NCBI GenBank assembly: GCA_028683855.1 | Contig: JAQUHA010000002.1 | Span: 62,001-126,000, forward strand | Origin: Desulfuromonadaceae bacterium | Lineage (GTDB): Bacteria; Desulfobacterota; Desulfuromonadia; Geobacterales; Pseudopelobacteraceae | DNA: 64,000 bases | Reading direction: 5' to 3' | Part shown: positions 1 through 7,487 of the stretch, in pieces | Layout of the letters: every line of letters starts with the position of its first letter | How positions within the stretch are numbered: position 1 is the first letter of the stretch | Program-made: the position numbers and the translations under genes | The notes under the pieces: model-generated | Told to the model about the DNA's origin: nothing | The model's input: only the letters and a program-made list of their open reading frames with translations | The model's database searches: none

Positions 1-94
1 TGGAAGTTCGTTGCTTTAATTAAGAGTGTTTGCGGTGGAATATATGAGGGGAATCTGTTATGAAAGTTCAATCTTATCAACAGTAAGGAATATT

Positions 95-1549
95 ATGTTT
101 GAACAAGCATTCAAAAATATAGACGACGTTCTCTGGAAAGAGGCCGGTTGCGGCAGTGAGTTGGATTATGCAGAACAGACTTCGTGGTTGCTGTTCCTAA
201 AGTACCTTGACGGACTGGAGCAGGACAAATCAATGGAGGCACAGCTTGAGGGCAAGGCGTACACTTTCATTCTTGATGAACCGTACCGCTGGGAGAGCTG
301 GGCTGCACCCAAGACTTCAGACGGTAAGCTCGACCATAACAAGGCACTGACCGGCGATGATCTGCGGGATTTTGTAGATCGTAAGCTGTTCCCCTACCTG
401 CACGGATTCAAGCAGAAGGCCAGTGGCCCCAACACCATTGAATACAAAATCGGTGAGATATTCGGCGAGATAAAGAACAAGATACACAGTGGCTACAACC
501 TGCGGGAAATTATTGACCACATAGATGAACTACGTTTCCGCTCCCAAACCGAAAAGCACGAACTCTCCCACCTCTATGAAGCCAAGATCAAGAACATGGG
601 TAATGCTGGCAGGAACGGTGGCGAGTATTACACCCCCCGTCCGTTGATCCGTGCCATTGTGCAGGTGGTGAAACCGCAGATCGGTAAACGTATCTATGAC
701 GGTGCGGTTGGTTCGGCAGGCTTCTTGTGCGAGGCGTTCGACTACCTCAAGGCACAACCCAACCTGACCACCGACGACATGAAGATTTTGATGGAGCGTA
801 CTTTCTACGGCAAGGAGAAGAAGTCACTGGCGTATGTCATCGCCATTATGAACATGATCCTTCACGGCATAGAGGCTCCCAACATCATCCACACCAACAC
901 CCTTGCCGAAAACCTTGCAGACGTGCAGGAGAAAGACCGGTATGACATCATACTGGCGAATCCTCCTTTCGGCGGAAAGGAGCGGAAGGAGGTACAGCAG
1001 AATTTTCCTATTCGTACCGGCGAAACGGCTTTCCTCTTCCTCCAACACTTTATCAAGATGCTCCGTGCCGGTGGTCGTGCTGGCGTGGTTATCAAGAATA
1101 CCTTTCTCTCCAATACCGACAATGCCTCAGTAAGTTTGCGGAAACTGCTGCTTGAAAGTTGCAACCTGCATACCGTCCTTGATTGTCCTGGTGGTACGTT
1201 CCAAGGTGCAGGTGTCAAGACGGTGGTGCTGTTCTTTGACAAGGGATCACCTACCCGTAAGGTGTGGTACTACTCCCTTGATCCTGGCCGTAACATGGGC
1301 AAGACCAACCCACTGAATGATGCTGACATGTCCGAGTTCATCGAACTGCAAAAGACCTTTGCCGATTCCCCCAAAAGCTGGAGCGTTGATGTTACCGGCA
1401 TTGACACCACCACCTTTGATCTGTCGGTAAAGAATCCTGATGGTGGCGAGGTTGTTGTTCATCGGACTCCGTTGGATATTATGGATGAGATTGCTTTGTT
1501 GGATGCTGAGAGTGCGGAAGTTCTCATAAAAATCAGGAGCTTGTTATAA
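95..1549 (+). CDS. hsdM: Type I restriction-modification DNA methyltransferase subunit HsdM
   Basis: N6-adenine DNA methylase subunit of a type I R-M complex; with HsdS it methylates the target site and with HsdR forms the restriction complex. An N-terminal helical HsdM_N region (about residues 1-130) precedes a Rossmann methylase domain with SAM motif I as DGAVGSAGFL (from about residue 202) and catalytic motif IV NPPF at about residues 289-292. The frame stays open upstream to a GTG at 26, but ATG 95 is preferred: it has TAAGGAA just upstream and gives 484 aa with a family-like N-terminus (MFEQAFKNIDDV). The stop codon at 1547-1549 lies inside the first unit of a 9-nt repeat element. It is the first gene of the operon seen; its promoter was not identified. 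Confidence 0.93.
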   Translation: MFEQAFKNIDDVLWKEAGCGSELDYAEQTSWLLFLKYLDGLEQDKSMEAQLEGKAYTFILDEPYRWESWAAPKTSDGKLDHNKALTGDDLRDFVDRKLFPYLHGFKQKASGPNTIEYKIGEIFGEIKNKIHSGYNLREIIDHIDELRFRSQTEKHELSHLYEAKIKNMGNAGRNGGEYYTPRPLIRAIVQVVKPQIGKRIYDGAVGSAGFLCEAFDYLKAQPNLTTDDMKILMERTFYGKEKKSLAYVIAIMNMILHGIEAPNIIHTNTLAENLADVQEKDRYDIILANPPFGGKERKEVQQNFPIRTGETAFLFLQHFIKMLRAGGRAGVVIKNTFLSNTDNASVSLRKLLLESCNLHTVLDCPGGTFQGAGVKTVVLFFDKGSPTRKVWYYSLDPGRNMGKTNPLNDADMSEFIELQKTFADSPKSWSVDVTGIDTTTFDLSVKNPDGGEVVVHRTPLDIMDEIALLDAESAEVLIKIRSLL

Positions 1550-1574
1550 GTCCTATAGGACGTATGAGACCTAT
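1545..1574 (+). repeat. 30-bp element, three 9-nt units (copy 1)
   Basis: Three tandem units TATAAGTCC, TATAGGACG and TATGAGACC followed by TAT. It supplies the hsdM stop codon (1547-1549) and both candidate start codons (ATG 1564 and 1573) of the next gene. Three further copies of identical length and orientation lie at 1942, 5315 and 6724. Confidence 0.85.
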
Positions 1575-2166
1575 GGAAAATCAACCCAATGACCTATCAA
1601 TAATCCTGCCTCACGGCAACTATCAGGAGCTGCTTTCCTACCAGAAAGCAGAGGTGATTTATGACCTGACTTTTCGCTTTTGCGAAAAGCATCTCAAAAA
1701 AGGTGACCGTACCATCGATCAGATGGTGCAGGCAGCCCGCTCCGGCAAGCAGAATATTGTTGAGGGGAGCAAGGCATCAGGCACTTCCAAAGAGATGGAG
1801 ATTAAACTGACCAACGTGGCGCGGGCCAGCCTGGAAGAGTTGCTTGAAGATTATCGGGATTATCTGAGGGTTCGGGATTTGGCAATTTGGGACAAAGACT
1901 CAAAGGAAGCACAATATGTCAGAAAACTGGGCAGTAAACCTTATACGACCTATGAGACCTATAGGACGTATGTTGATACAAGGTCTGCCGAGGTGATAGC
2001 CAACATCGCCATTTGCCTGATTCATCAGGCAAACTATCTGCTGGATCAGCAGATACGGCGGTTGGAGAAGGATTTTCTGAAAGAGGGCGGTTTGCGTGAG
2101 CGGATGACCAAGGCTCGATTGCAGGCACGGGATCAGCAGCGGTTGGATGAGCGGAGGATGAGATGA
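1564..2166 (+). CDS. Four-helix-bundle protein with suffix domain, R-M associated
   Basis: A helical protein of 200 aa (197 if ATG 1573 is used) resembling the 23S rRNA intervening-sequence/four-helix-bundle family with the C-terminal 'suffix' extension (QIRRLEKDFLKEGGLRERM and following basic helix). No catalytic motif is visible and the function is unknown; such proteins are often found between hsd genes, so an accessory role in the R-M complex is inference. Residues 127-136 (YTTYETYRTY) are encoded by repeat copy 2, a likely in-frame insertion in a loop. The last codons overlap hsdS by ATGA, indicating translational coupling. Neither start has a clear ribosome binding site. Confidence 0.75.
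   Translation: MRPMENQPNDLSIILPHGNYQELLSYQKAEVIYDLTFRFCEKHLKKGDRTIDQMVQAARSGKQNIVEGSKASGTSKEMEIKLTNVARASLEELLEDYRDYLRVRDLAIWDKDSKEAQYVRKLGSKPYTTYETYRTYVDTRSAEVIANIAICLIHQANYLLDQQIRRLEKDFLKEGGLRERMTKARLQARDQQRLDERRMR
1942..1971 (+). repeat. 30-bp element, three 9-nt units (copy 2, in frame)
   Basis: Units TATACGACC, TATGAGACC and TATAGGACG followed by TAT, inside the four-helix-bundle gene. It is read in the frame giving YTTYETYRTY, so the element adds ten residues without a frameshift. Confidence 0.85.
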
Positions 2167-3365
2167 AGGCTGGATGGGAGTATAGGAAGTTAGGGGACTT
2201 ATGCGACATTATAGGTGGCGGTACGCCAAGTAAGGATAATGCATTTTTTTATGAAAATGGTACCATCCCATGGGCAACTGTGCGGGATATGAAATCAGAT
2301 GTCATTTCTGAAACTGAATTCATGATTACAGAAGCGGCTGTCAAAAGCAGCTCAACAAACATAATTCCAAAAGGTAATGTTGTTATTGCCACCAGAGTTG
2401 GTTTAGGCAAGGTGTGCCTGCTGGCACATGATACGGCAATAAATCAGGATTTAAAGGGGATTATTCCCAAAAGCACTTCCGTGTTGTCGGTCGGCTATTT
2501 GTTTCAATGGTTCAAAAATAGTGCTCAGATAATTATAGATGAGGGTACTGGTGCAACGGTTCAAGGTGTTAAGTTGCCCTTCATAAAATCTCTTATAATC
2601 CCGTTTCCTCCTCTCCCCGAACAACAACGCATCGTCACCATCCTCGACGAAGCATTTGACGGCATTGCCACCGCCAAAGCCAACGCCGAAAAGAACCTCC
2701 AGAACGCTCGTGCGCTGTTTGATAGTCATTTGCAATCGGTTTTTAGTCAGCGGGGTGAGGGGTGGGTTGAGAAGCAACTGAGTGAGCTTTGCCAGAAAAT
2801 TACTAAAGGTTCTTCTCCAAAATGGCAAGGTATTGGTTACGTCGATAAACCGGGAATTCTGTTTGTCACAAGCGAAAATGTTGGAGAGTTTAAGCTCCTT
2901 ATGGACAAACCTAAATACGTTGACGAGAAGTTCAACGAAAAAGATAGAAAATCCATTTTACAGCATGGTGACGTTCTAACAAATATTGTCGGAGCTTCTA
3001 TCGGGCGGACGGCTGTATTTAATTTAGATGATATAGCGAACATAAACCAAGCTGTTTGCCTTCTGCGTTGCGAACCTACACTACTTAATAACCATTATTT
3101 GTCGTATTTATTGAATTCGCCAGTTTTCCGCCAAATACTACATGACAATGAAGTTGATAATGCTCGTGCGAATTTGAGCCTTGGGTTTTTCTCTAAACTT
3201 GCGGTTCCTTGGGTTTCGCTTTCTAAACAGAATGATATTGTTGCTAAGTTGGATGAGTTTCATGCAGAAACTCACCGCCTAGAATCCATCTACCAGCAGA
3301 AACTCTCTGCACTCGACGCGTTGAAGAAGTCGCTGCTGGATCAAGCTTTCACGGGGGAGTTATGA
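2163..3365 (+). CDS. hsdS: Type I R-M specificity subunit HsdS
   Basis: DNA-recognition subunit of the type I complex. Its 400 aa show the classic duplicated layout: target-recognition domain 1 (about residues 1-150, beginning WEYRKLGDLCDIIGGGTPS), a conserved helical spacer (PLPEQQRIVTILDEAF, about 150-200), target-recognition domain 2 (from GWVEKQLSELCQKITKG) and a second C-terminal spacer helix (SALDALKKSLLDQAFTGEL). The two half-repeats predict a bipartite target; its sequence cannot be read from the gene. Start ATG 2163 overlaps the previous stop (ATGA) and the stop overlaps the next start. TRD2 is AT-richer than the spacers, as expected for exchangeable recognition modules. Confidence 0.93.
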   Translation: MKAGWEYRKLGDLCDIIGGGTPSKDNAFFYENGTIPWATVRDMKSDVISETEFMITEAAVKSSSTNIIPKGNVVIATRVGLGKVCLLAHDTAINQDLKGIIPKSTSVLSVGYLFQWFKNSAQIIIDEGTGATVQGVKLPFIKSLIIPFPPLPEQQRIVTILDEAFDGIATAKANAEKNLQNARALFDSHLQSVFSQRGEGWVEKQLSELCQKITKGSSPKWQGIGYVDKPGILFVTSENVGEFKLLMDKPKYVDEKFNEKDRKSILQHGDVLTNIVGASIGRTAVFNLDDIANINQAVCLLRCEPTLLNNHYLSYLLNSPVFRQILHDNEVDNARANLSLGFFSKLAVPWVSLSKQNDIVAKLDEFHAETHRLESIYQQKLSALDALKKSLLDQAFTGEL

Positions 3366-4777
3366 TAACCCTTGCCACCCTGCAACAATGGCTGACTGCA
3401 CCAGCCGAAACCGAACATCTTGAGTTCAAAGAGGCCAAGCAGCAATACGATACTAACAAGCTGATGCGCTACTGTGTGGCTTTGGCCAACGAACGGGGCG
3501 GGTATCTTGTACTTGGTGTTTCGGACAAGCTGCCTCGGCAGGTGGTTGGCTCACAGGCGTTTTCCGCAACCACCGAGCTTAATGACATCAAAGCTCGTAT
3601 TGTTGAAAAACTGCATATCCGTGTTGATGTAGTAGAACTCATGCACCCCTTGGGGCGAGTGCTGGTGTTCGACATTCCTTCCCGTCCGGTCGGGCATCCG
3701 ATGGACTTTGACGGAGCATACCTGATGCGGGCTGGTGAAGACCTTGTTGCCATGACACCTGACCAGTTGCGCCGCATATTTGCCGAAGGTGAGCAGGAGT
3801 GGTGCCTCAAACCGGCCATGATCGACTGTGACGGCGACAAGGTGGTGCAACTGCTCGACACCCAGAGTTATTTTGATCTCTTGAATCTGCCGTATCCAGC
3901 AACCCGTGAAGCGGTGCTTGAGCGTTTTTCAGGTGAACGCCTCATCGAACGGACAGGTGAAGGCTGGAACATTACCAATCTTGGTGCGCTACTGTTTGCC
4001 AAAAAGCTGGATCAGTTTGACAAACTGGCTCGCAAGGCTCCTCGTGTTATCGTTTTTGAAGGCACCAATAAGCTGAAGACAAAGACGGATAAGCCAGGTA
4101 ACAAGGGATACGCCGTAGGGTTTCAGGGGTTGGTGGAATACATTAACGGACTGGTTCCGTCAAATGAGATCATAGAGCAGGCGTTACGGCGTGAAGTGAA
4201 GATGTTTCCAGAAATTGCCGTTCGTGAACTGGTCGCTAATGCCCTTATTCATCAGGATTTATCGGAATCTGGCGCATCTGTGATGGTCGAACTATACGAT
4301 GATCGGATGGAGATTTCCAATCCAGGCAAACCGTTCATCCCGCCTGATCGCTTCATTGACGAATATCGTTCACGCAACGAGCGGTTGGCTGACCTTATGC
4401 GACGACTCGGCGTTTGCGAAGAAAAGGGAAGTGGTGTTGACAAGGTAATCCAGGCAGCGGAAGTTTATCAGCTACCTGCCCCTGATTTCCGTGTGGGAGA
4501 GGTACGCACATCAGCCGTGCTGTTTGCCCATAAGGATTTTGAGCTGATGGACAAAGCGGATCGTACCAGAGCATCCTATCAGCATTGCTGCTTGCGCTAT
4601 GTGATGAACGAAAAAATGACGAACCAGAGTCTGCGGGAGCGATTCAAATTGTCGGAGAAAAAATCAGAGTCGGTTTCACGGGCTATTCGTGATTCCATTG
4701 AGGCAGGCAAGATCAAAGTATCCGACCCCGATGCTACTTCCTTACGATACCGGAGTTACATTCCTTTTTGGGCCTGA
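3362..4777 (+). CDS. AlbA_2 (Schlafen-like) and GHKL-type ATPase domain protein
   Basis: A 471-aa protein with an N-terminal AlbA_2/Schlafen-type nucleic-acid-binding domain (EFKEAK near residue 21 and ANERGGYLVLGV near 41) and a C-terminal HATPase_c_4-like domain (RELVANALIHQDLS, then DDRMEISNPGKP and EKGSGVDKVI), followed by a winged-helix-like tail. This architecture is usually annotated as 'ATP-binding protein' or RecG-related transcriptional regulator. It starts in an ATGA overlap with hsdS, so it is translated as part of the R-M operon. Genes of this type recur in type I loci, but a defined function is not established; regulation of restriction or an extra defence role are both possible. 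Confidence 0.82.
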   Translation: MITLATLQQWLTAPAETEHLEFKEAKQQYDTNKLMRYCVALANERGGYLVLGVSDKLPRQVVGSQAFSATTELNDIKARIVEKLHIRVDVVELMHPLGRVLVFDIPSRPVGHPMDFDGAYLMRAGEDLVAMTPDQLRRIFAEGEQEWCLKPAMIDCDGDKVVQLLDTQSYFDLLNLPYPATREAVLERFSGERLIERTGEGWNITNLGALLFAKKLDQFDKLARKAPRVIVFEGTNKLKTKTDKPGNKGYAVGFQGLVEYINGLVPSNEIIEQALRREVKMFPEIAVRELVANALIHQDLSESGASVMVELYDDRMEISNPGKPFIPPDRFIDEYRSRNERLADLMRRLGVCEEKGSGVDKVIQAAEVYQLPAPDFRVGEVRTSAVLFAHKDFELMDKADRTRASYQHCCLRYVMNEKMTNQSLRERFKLSEKKSESVSRAIRDSIEAGKIKVSDPDATSLRYRSYIPFWA

Positions 4778-4780
4778 CTT

Positions 4781-4982
4781 TTGTTTTGACGCAAAGTAGT
4801 TAAAAGAGAGCGCAATGTCATAACATATTATATTTGCAGTGCATTCTTATTTAGACGCAAATCGCCATATTCTTTACCTGCAAACGGTATATAGATCAAA
4901 AGTGCTTTAAAGCAAAACCGAATCAGCAGGGATCTGCATTATAAGTAAATAAAAATAAAGATGAATCTTGTTTAAACGCAAA
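4781..4982 (+). promoter_or_regulatory. hsdR 5' region with three 15-nt direct repeats and a palindrome
   Basis: The gap before hsdR carries three copies of TTRTTTWRACGCAAA: TTGTTTTGACGCAAA (4781-4795), TTATTTAGACGCAAA (4847-4861) and TTGTTTAAACGCAAA (4968-4982, just upstream of the start). A perfect 12-bp palindrome, TGCTTTAAAGCA, lies at 4903-4914. The pattern looks like a multi-site operator for hsdR. No convincing -35/-10 pair was identified. Confidence 0.5.
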
Positions 4983-4993
4983 CCGAGGTACCC

Positions 4994-7366
4994 ATGAACG
5001 AAGCCGAAACCAGAGCCGAACATATAGACCCCGCCCTGAAAGCCGCTGGCTGGGGTGTGGTTGAAAGTAGCCGTATTCGGCGAGAGTATCCTATTACTCT
5101 TGGTCGCATCGAAGGCCACGGCAAACGGGGTAAGGCTCTGACCGCTGACTATGTGTTGGAGTACCGCAACACCAAGCTGGCGGTGGTAGAGGCGAAGGCA
5201 TGGGATAAACCGCTGACCGAGGGTGTAGGTCAGGCCAAGGATTATGCAGGAAAACTGGAAATCCGTTTCACCTACTCTACCAATGGACAGGGTATCTATC
5301 AGGTGGATATGGGTTATACGTCCCATGGGACCTATACGACCTATAAAGAATCAGAAATACAACAGTACCCCACACCGGATGAACTCTGGAACCTCACCTT
5401 TGCCACCCAGAACGCATGGCGTGACCGCTTCGCTGCTGTACCGTTTGAAGATCGGGGTGGTTACTTCCAAGGGCGTTACTATCAGGACATAGCCATTGAG
5501 CGGGTGTTGGAGGCTATTACCGACCATCAGCAGCGTATCCTACTGACACTGGCGACCGGAACCGGCAAGACCTTCATCGCCTTTCAGATTGCATGGAAAC
5601 TGTTCCATAGTCGCTGGAACCTGACCGACTGGAAGAAGGAAAGCGAACCTACCCGCCGACCACGTATCCTGTTCCTTGCTGACCGTAACATTCTGGCGGA
5701 TCAGGCGTACAACGCATTTTCAGCCTTTCCCGAAGATGCGCTGGTACGCATAGCCCCCGATGAAATCAGGAAGAAGGGCAAGGTGCCGAAGAACGGTAGC
5801 CTGTTTTTCACCATCTTCCAGACCTTCATGAGCGGTGCGCCCCTCACCCCCAGCCCCTCTCCCGGAGGGCGAGGGGAGCCGACAGCTTATTTCGGCGAGT
5901 ATCCACCTGATTTCTTCGACTGCATCATTATTGATGAATGTCACCGTGGCGGTGCCAACGATGAAAGCAACTGGCGCAGCATCATGGATTACTTTGCCCC
6001 TGCCGTGCAACTCGGCCTGACCGCTACCCCCAAGCGTAAAGACAACGTGGACACTTACGCCTATTTCGGGGAGCCGGTCTATATCTACTCACTGAAGGAC
6101 GGCATCAATGACGGTTTTCTTACCCCCTTCCGGGTGAAGCAGATTTCAACCACGCTGGATGATTATGTCTACACCTCTGACGACAAGGTTATGGAGGGTG
6201 AAGTTGAATACGGCAAGCGGTACGAGGAACCAGACTTCAACAAGATAATAGAGATCAAGGAGCGGGAGAAGAAGCGGGTTGAAATCTTCATGTCGCAGAT
6301 AGACCAGCGGGAAAAGACCCTGGTGTTCTGCGCTACGCAGGATCATGCACTTGCGGTACGTGACCTTATCAACCAGATTAAGAGCAGCACAGAGCCGAAC
6401 TACTGCCAGCGGGTTACAGCCAACGACGGCGCATTAGGTGAACAGCACCTGCGGGACTTTCAGGATAATGAGAAGAGTATCCCGACGATCCTGACCACCT
6501 CGCAGAAACTTTCCACCGGCGTTGATGCCCGTAACATCCGCAACATCGTCCTGATGCGTACGGTCAATTCCATGATCGAGTTCAAGCAGATCGTCGGGCG
6601 TGGCACCCGTCTCTATGACGGCAAGGACTACTTCACCATTTACGACTTTGTGAAGGCGCACCACCATTTCAGTGATCCTGAGTGGGACGGTGAACCGATT
6701 TTGGAAGAGAAAGAACCAAGTCTTATAAGTCCTATACGACCCATAGGACCTATTGAAATCAAAGAAAAAACTGAAGATTATACTCCTAGGAAAAAGGCAA
6801 AGGTCAAGCTGGCTGACGGCAAAGAGCGGAACATACAGCACATGACCGTAACAAGTTTCTGGCACCCTGACGGTACGCCGATGTCGGCGCAGCAGTTCAT
6901 GGAGATGCTGTTCGGCAAACTGCCGGAATTTTTCAAGGACGAAGAAGAACTGCGTGCGCTATGGAGCCGACCGGATACCAGAAAGAAACTGCTGGAAGGG
7001 CTTTCTGAAAAGGGGTTCGGCCAAGACCAGCTGGCAGAGATGCAGAAGATCATAGACGCAGAGCGAAGTGACCTGTTCGACGTGCTGGCGCATGTTGCCT
7101 ATGCCATGCCACCGCTTACCCGTGAAGAACGGGCAGGGAAAGCACGGACGCTTATCACCCAGCACTTCAACAACAAGCTGCAACTCTTTCTGGACTTCGT
7201 GCTTGCTCATTACGTGACCATCGGCGTGGAAGAACTGGATCAGGCGAAGCTGACGCCACTGCTGAAACTGAAGTATCACAACTCCATCGCCGACGCTGTA
7301 GCTGATCTGGGCAGGCCGGAAGAGATCGGGCAGGTGTTCGCAGGGTTTCAGCAGTATTTGTATTGA
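4994..7366 (+). CDS. hsdR: Type I restriction endonuclease subunit HsdR (EcoEI/EcoAI-like)
   Basis: Motor and nuclease subunit that translocates DNA and cleaves unmethylated substrates. The 790-aa chain has an N-terminal HSDR_N nuclease with a PD-(D/E)xK core (DYVLEYRN then VVEAKAW), a superfamily 2 helicase with Walker A TGTGKT near residue 192, DECH near 313, GLTATPKR and IVGRGTRLYDGK, and an EcoEI_R_C-type C-terminus (LITQHFNNKLQLFLDFVLAHY). Three repeat-derived segments lie inside it: residues 108-117 (YTSHGTYTTY), a proline/glycine-rich TPSPSPGGRGE just before YFGEYPPDFFD, and SPIRPIGPI near residue 580. All core motifs are present, so it is probably functional. It is separated from the rest of the operon by 216 bp with its own operator-like repeats. 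Confidence 0.94.
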   Translation: MNEAETRAEHIDPALKAAGWGVVESSRIRREYPITLGRIEGHGKRGKALTADYVLEYRNTKLAVVEAKAWDKPLTEGVGQAKDYAGKLEIRFTYSTNGQGIYQVDMGYTSHGTYTTYKESEIQQYPTPDELWNLTFATQNAWRDRFAAVPFEDRGGYFQGRYYQDIAIERVLEAITDHQQRILLTLATGTGKTFIAFQIAWKLFHSRWNLTDWKKESEPTRRPRILFLADRNILADQAYNAFSAFPEDALVRIAPDEIRKKGKVPKNGSLFFTIFQTFMSGAPLTPSPSPGGRGEPTAYFGEYPPDFFDCIIIDECHRGGANDESNWRSIMDYFAPAVQLGLTATPKRKDNVDTYAYFGEPVYIYSLKDGINDGFLTPFRVKQISTTLDDYVYTSDDKVMEGEVEYGKRYEEPDFNKIIEIKEREKKRVEIFMSQIDQREKTLVFCATQDHALAVRDLINQIKSSTEPNYCQRVTANDGALGEQHLRDFQDNEKSIPTILTTSQKLSTGVDARNIRNIVLMRTVNSMIEFKQIVGRGTRLYDGKDYFTIYDFVKAHHHFSDPEWDGEPILEEKEPSLISPIRPIGPIEIKEKTEDYTPRKKAKVKLADGKERNIQHMTVTSFWHPDGTPMSAQQFMEMLFGKLPEFFKDEEELRALWSRPDTRKKLLEGLSEKGFGQDQLAEMQKIIDAERSDLFDVLAHVAYAMPPLTREERAGKARTLITQHFNNKLQLFLDFVLAHYVTIGVEELDQAKLTPLLKLKYHNSIADAVADLGRPEEIGQVFAGFQQYLY
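5315..5344 (+). repeat. 30-bp element, three 9-nt units (copy 3, in frame)
   Basis: Units TATACGTCC, CATGGGACC and TATACGACC followed by TAT, inside hsdR and translated as YTSHGTYTTY. It lies between the nuclease domain and the helicase domain. Confidence 0.83.
5839..5878 (+). repeat. REP-like GC-rich palindrome inside hsdR
   Basis: A C-rich arm (CCCCTCTCCC, 5854-5863) and a G-rich arm (GGGCGAGGGG, 5867-5876) form a near-perfect hairpin, preceded by CCCCTCACCCCCAG. The motif resembles the widespread proteobacterial repeat whose translations read PSPxPGGRGE or PAPLPEGEG. It is in frame in hsdR, between FQTFMS and YFGEYPPDFF. Confidence 0.7.
6724..6753 (+). repeat. 30-bp element, three 9-nt units (copy 4, other frame)
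   Basis: Units TATAAGTCC, TATACGACC and CATAGGACC followed by TAT. It is inside hsdR, downstream of the helicase core, but read in a different frame from copy 3, giving SPIRPIGPI. Confidence 0.83.
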
Positions 7367-7427
7367 AGCTGATTGTACTAAATATGCCGCAATGTTTGTT
7401 TATATGAGTGCTATGACTCGCTGTTGG

Positions 7428-7457
7428 TTGCATTAATCAACTCTCAAAGTGTATAGT
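7428..7457 (+). promoter_or_regulatory. Possible sigma-70 promoter
   Basis: TTGCAT (7428-7433), an 18-bp spacer and TATAGT (7452-7457), about 30 bp before the start codon of the DAC-like gene. A moderate match only. Confidence 0.4.
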
Positions 7458-7487
7458 GTTGGCAACTTTTGAAGAGGTGAAACTCGG

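Noticed and set aside
691..730. Altered SAM motif in HsdM (DGAVGSAGF rather than DPACGTGGF)
   Set aside because: This variant occurs in the HsdM family subgroup with this N-terminus, and NPPF is intact, so inactivity is not implied.
862..1242. 126-codon minus-strand frame inside hsdM
   Set aside because: Entirely antisense to a well-conserved gene, with no recognisable motif or ribosome site; a shadow frame.
4907..5326. 139-codon minus-strand frame across the hsdR start
   Set aside because: Overlaps the hsdR 5' region and repeat copy 3; its sequence looks like the complement of hsdR and contains no domain.
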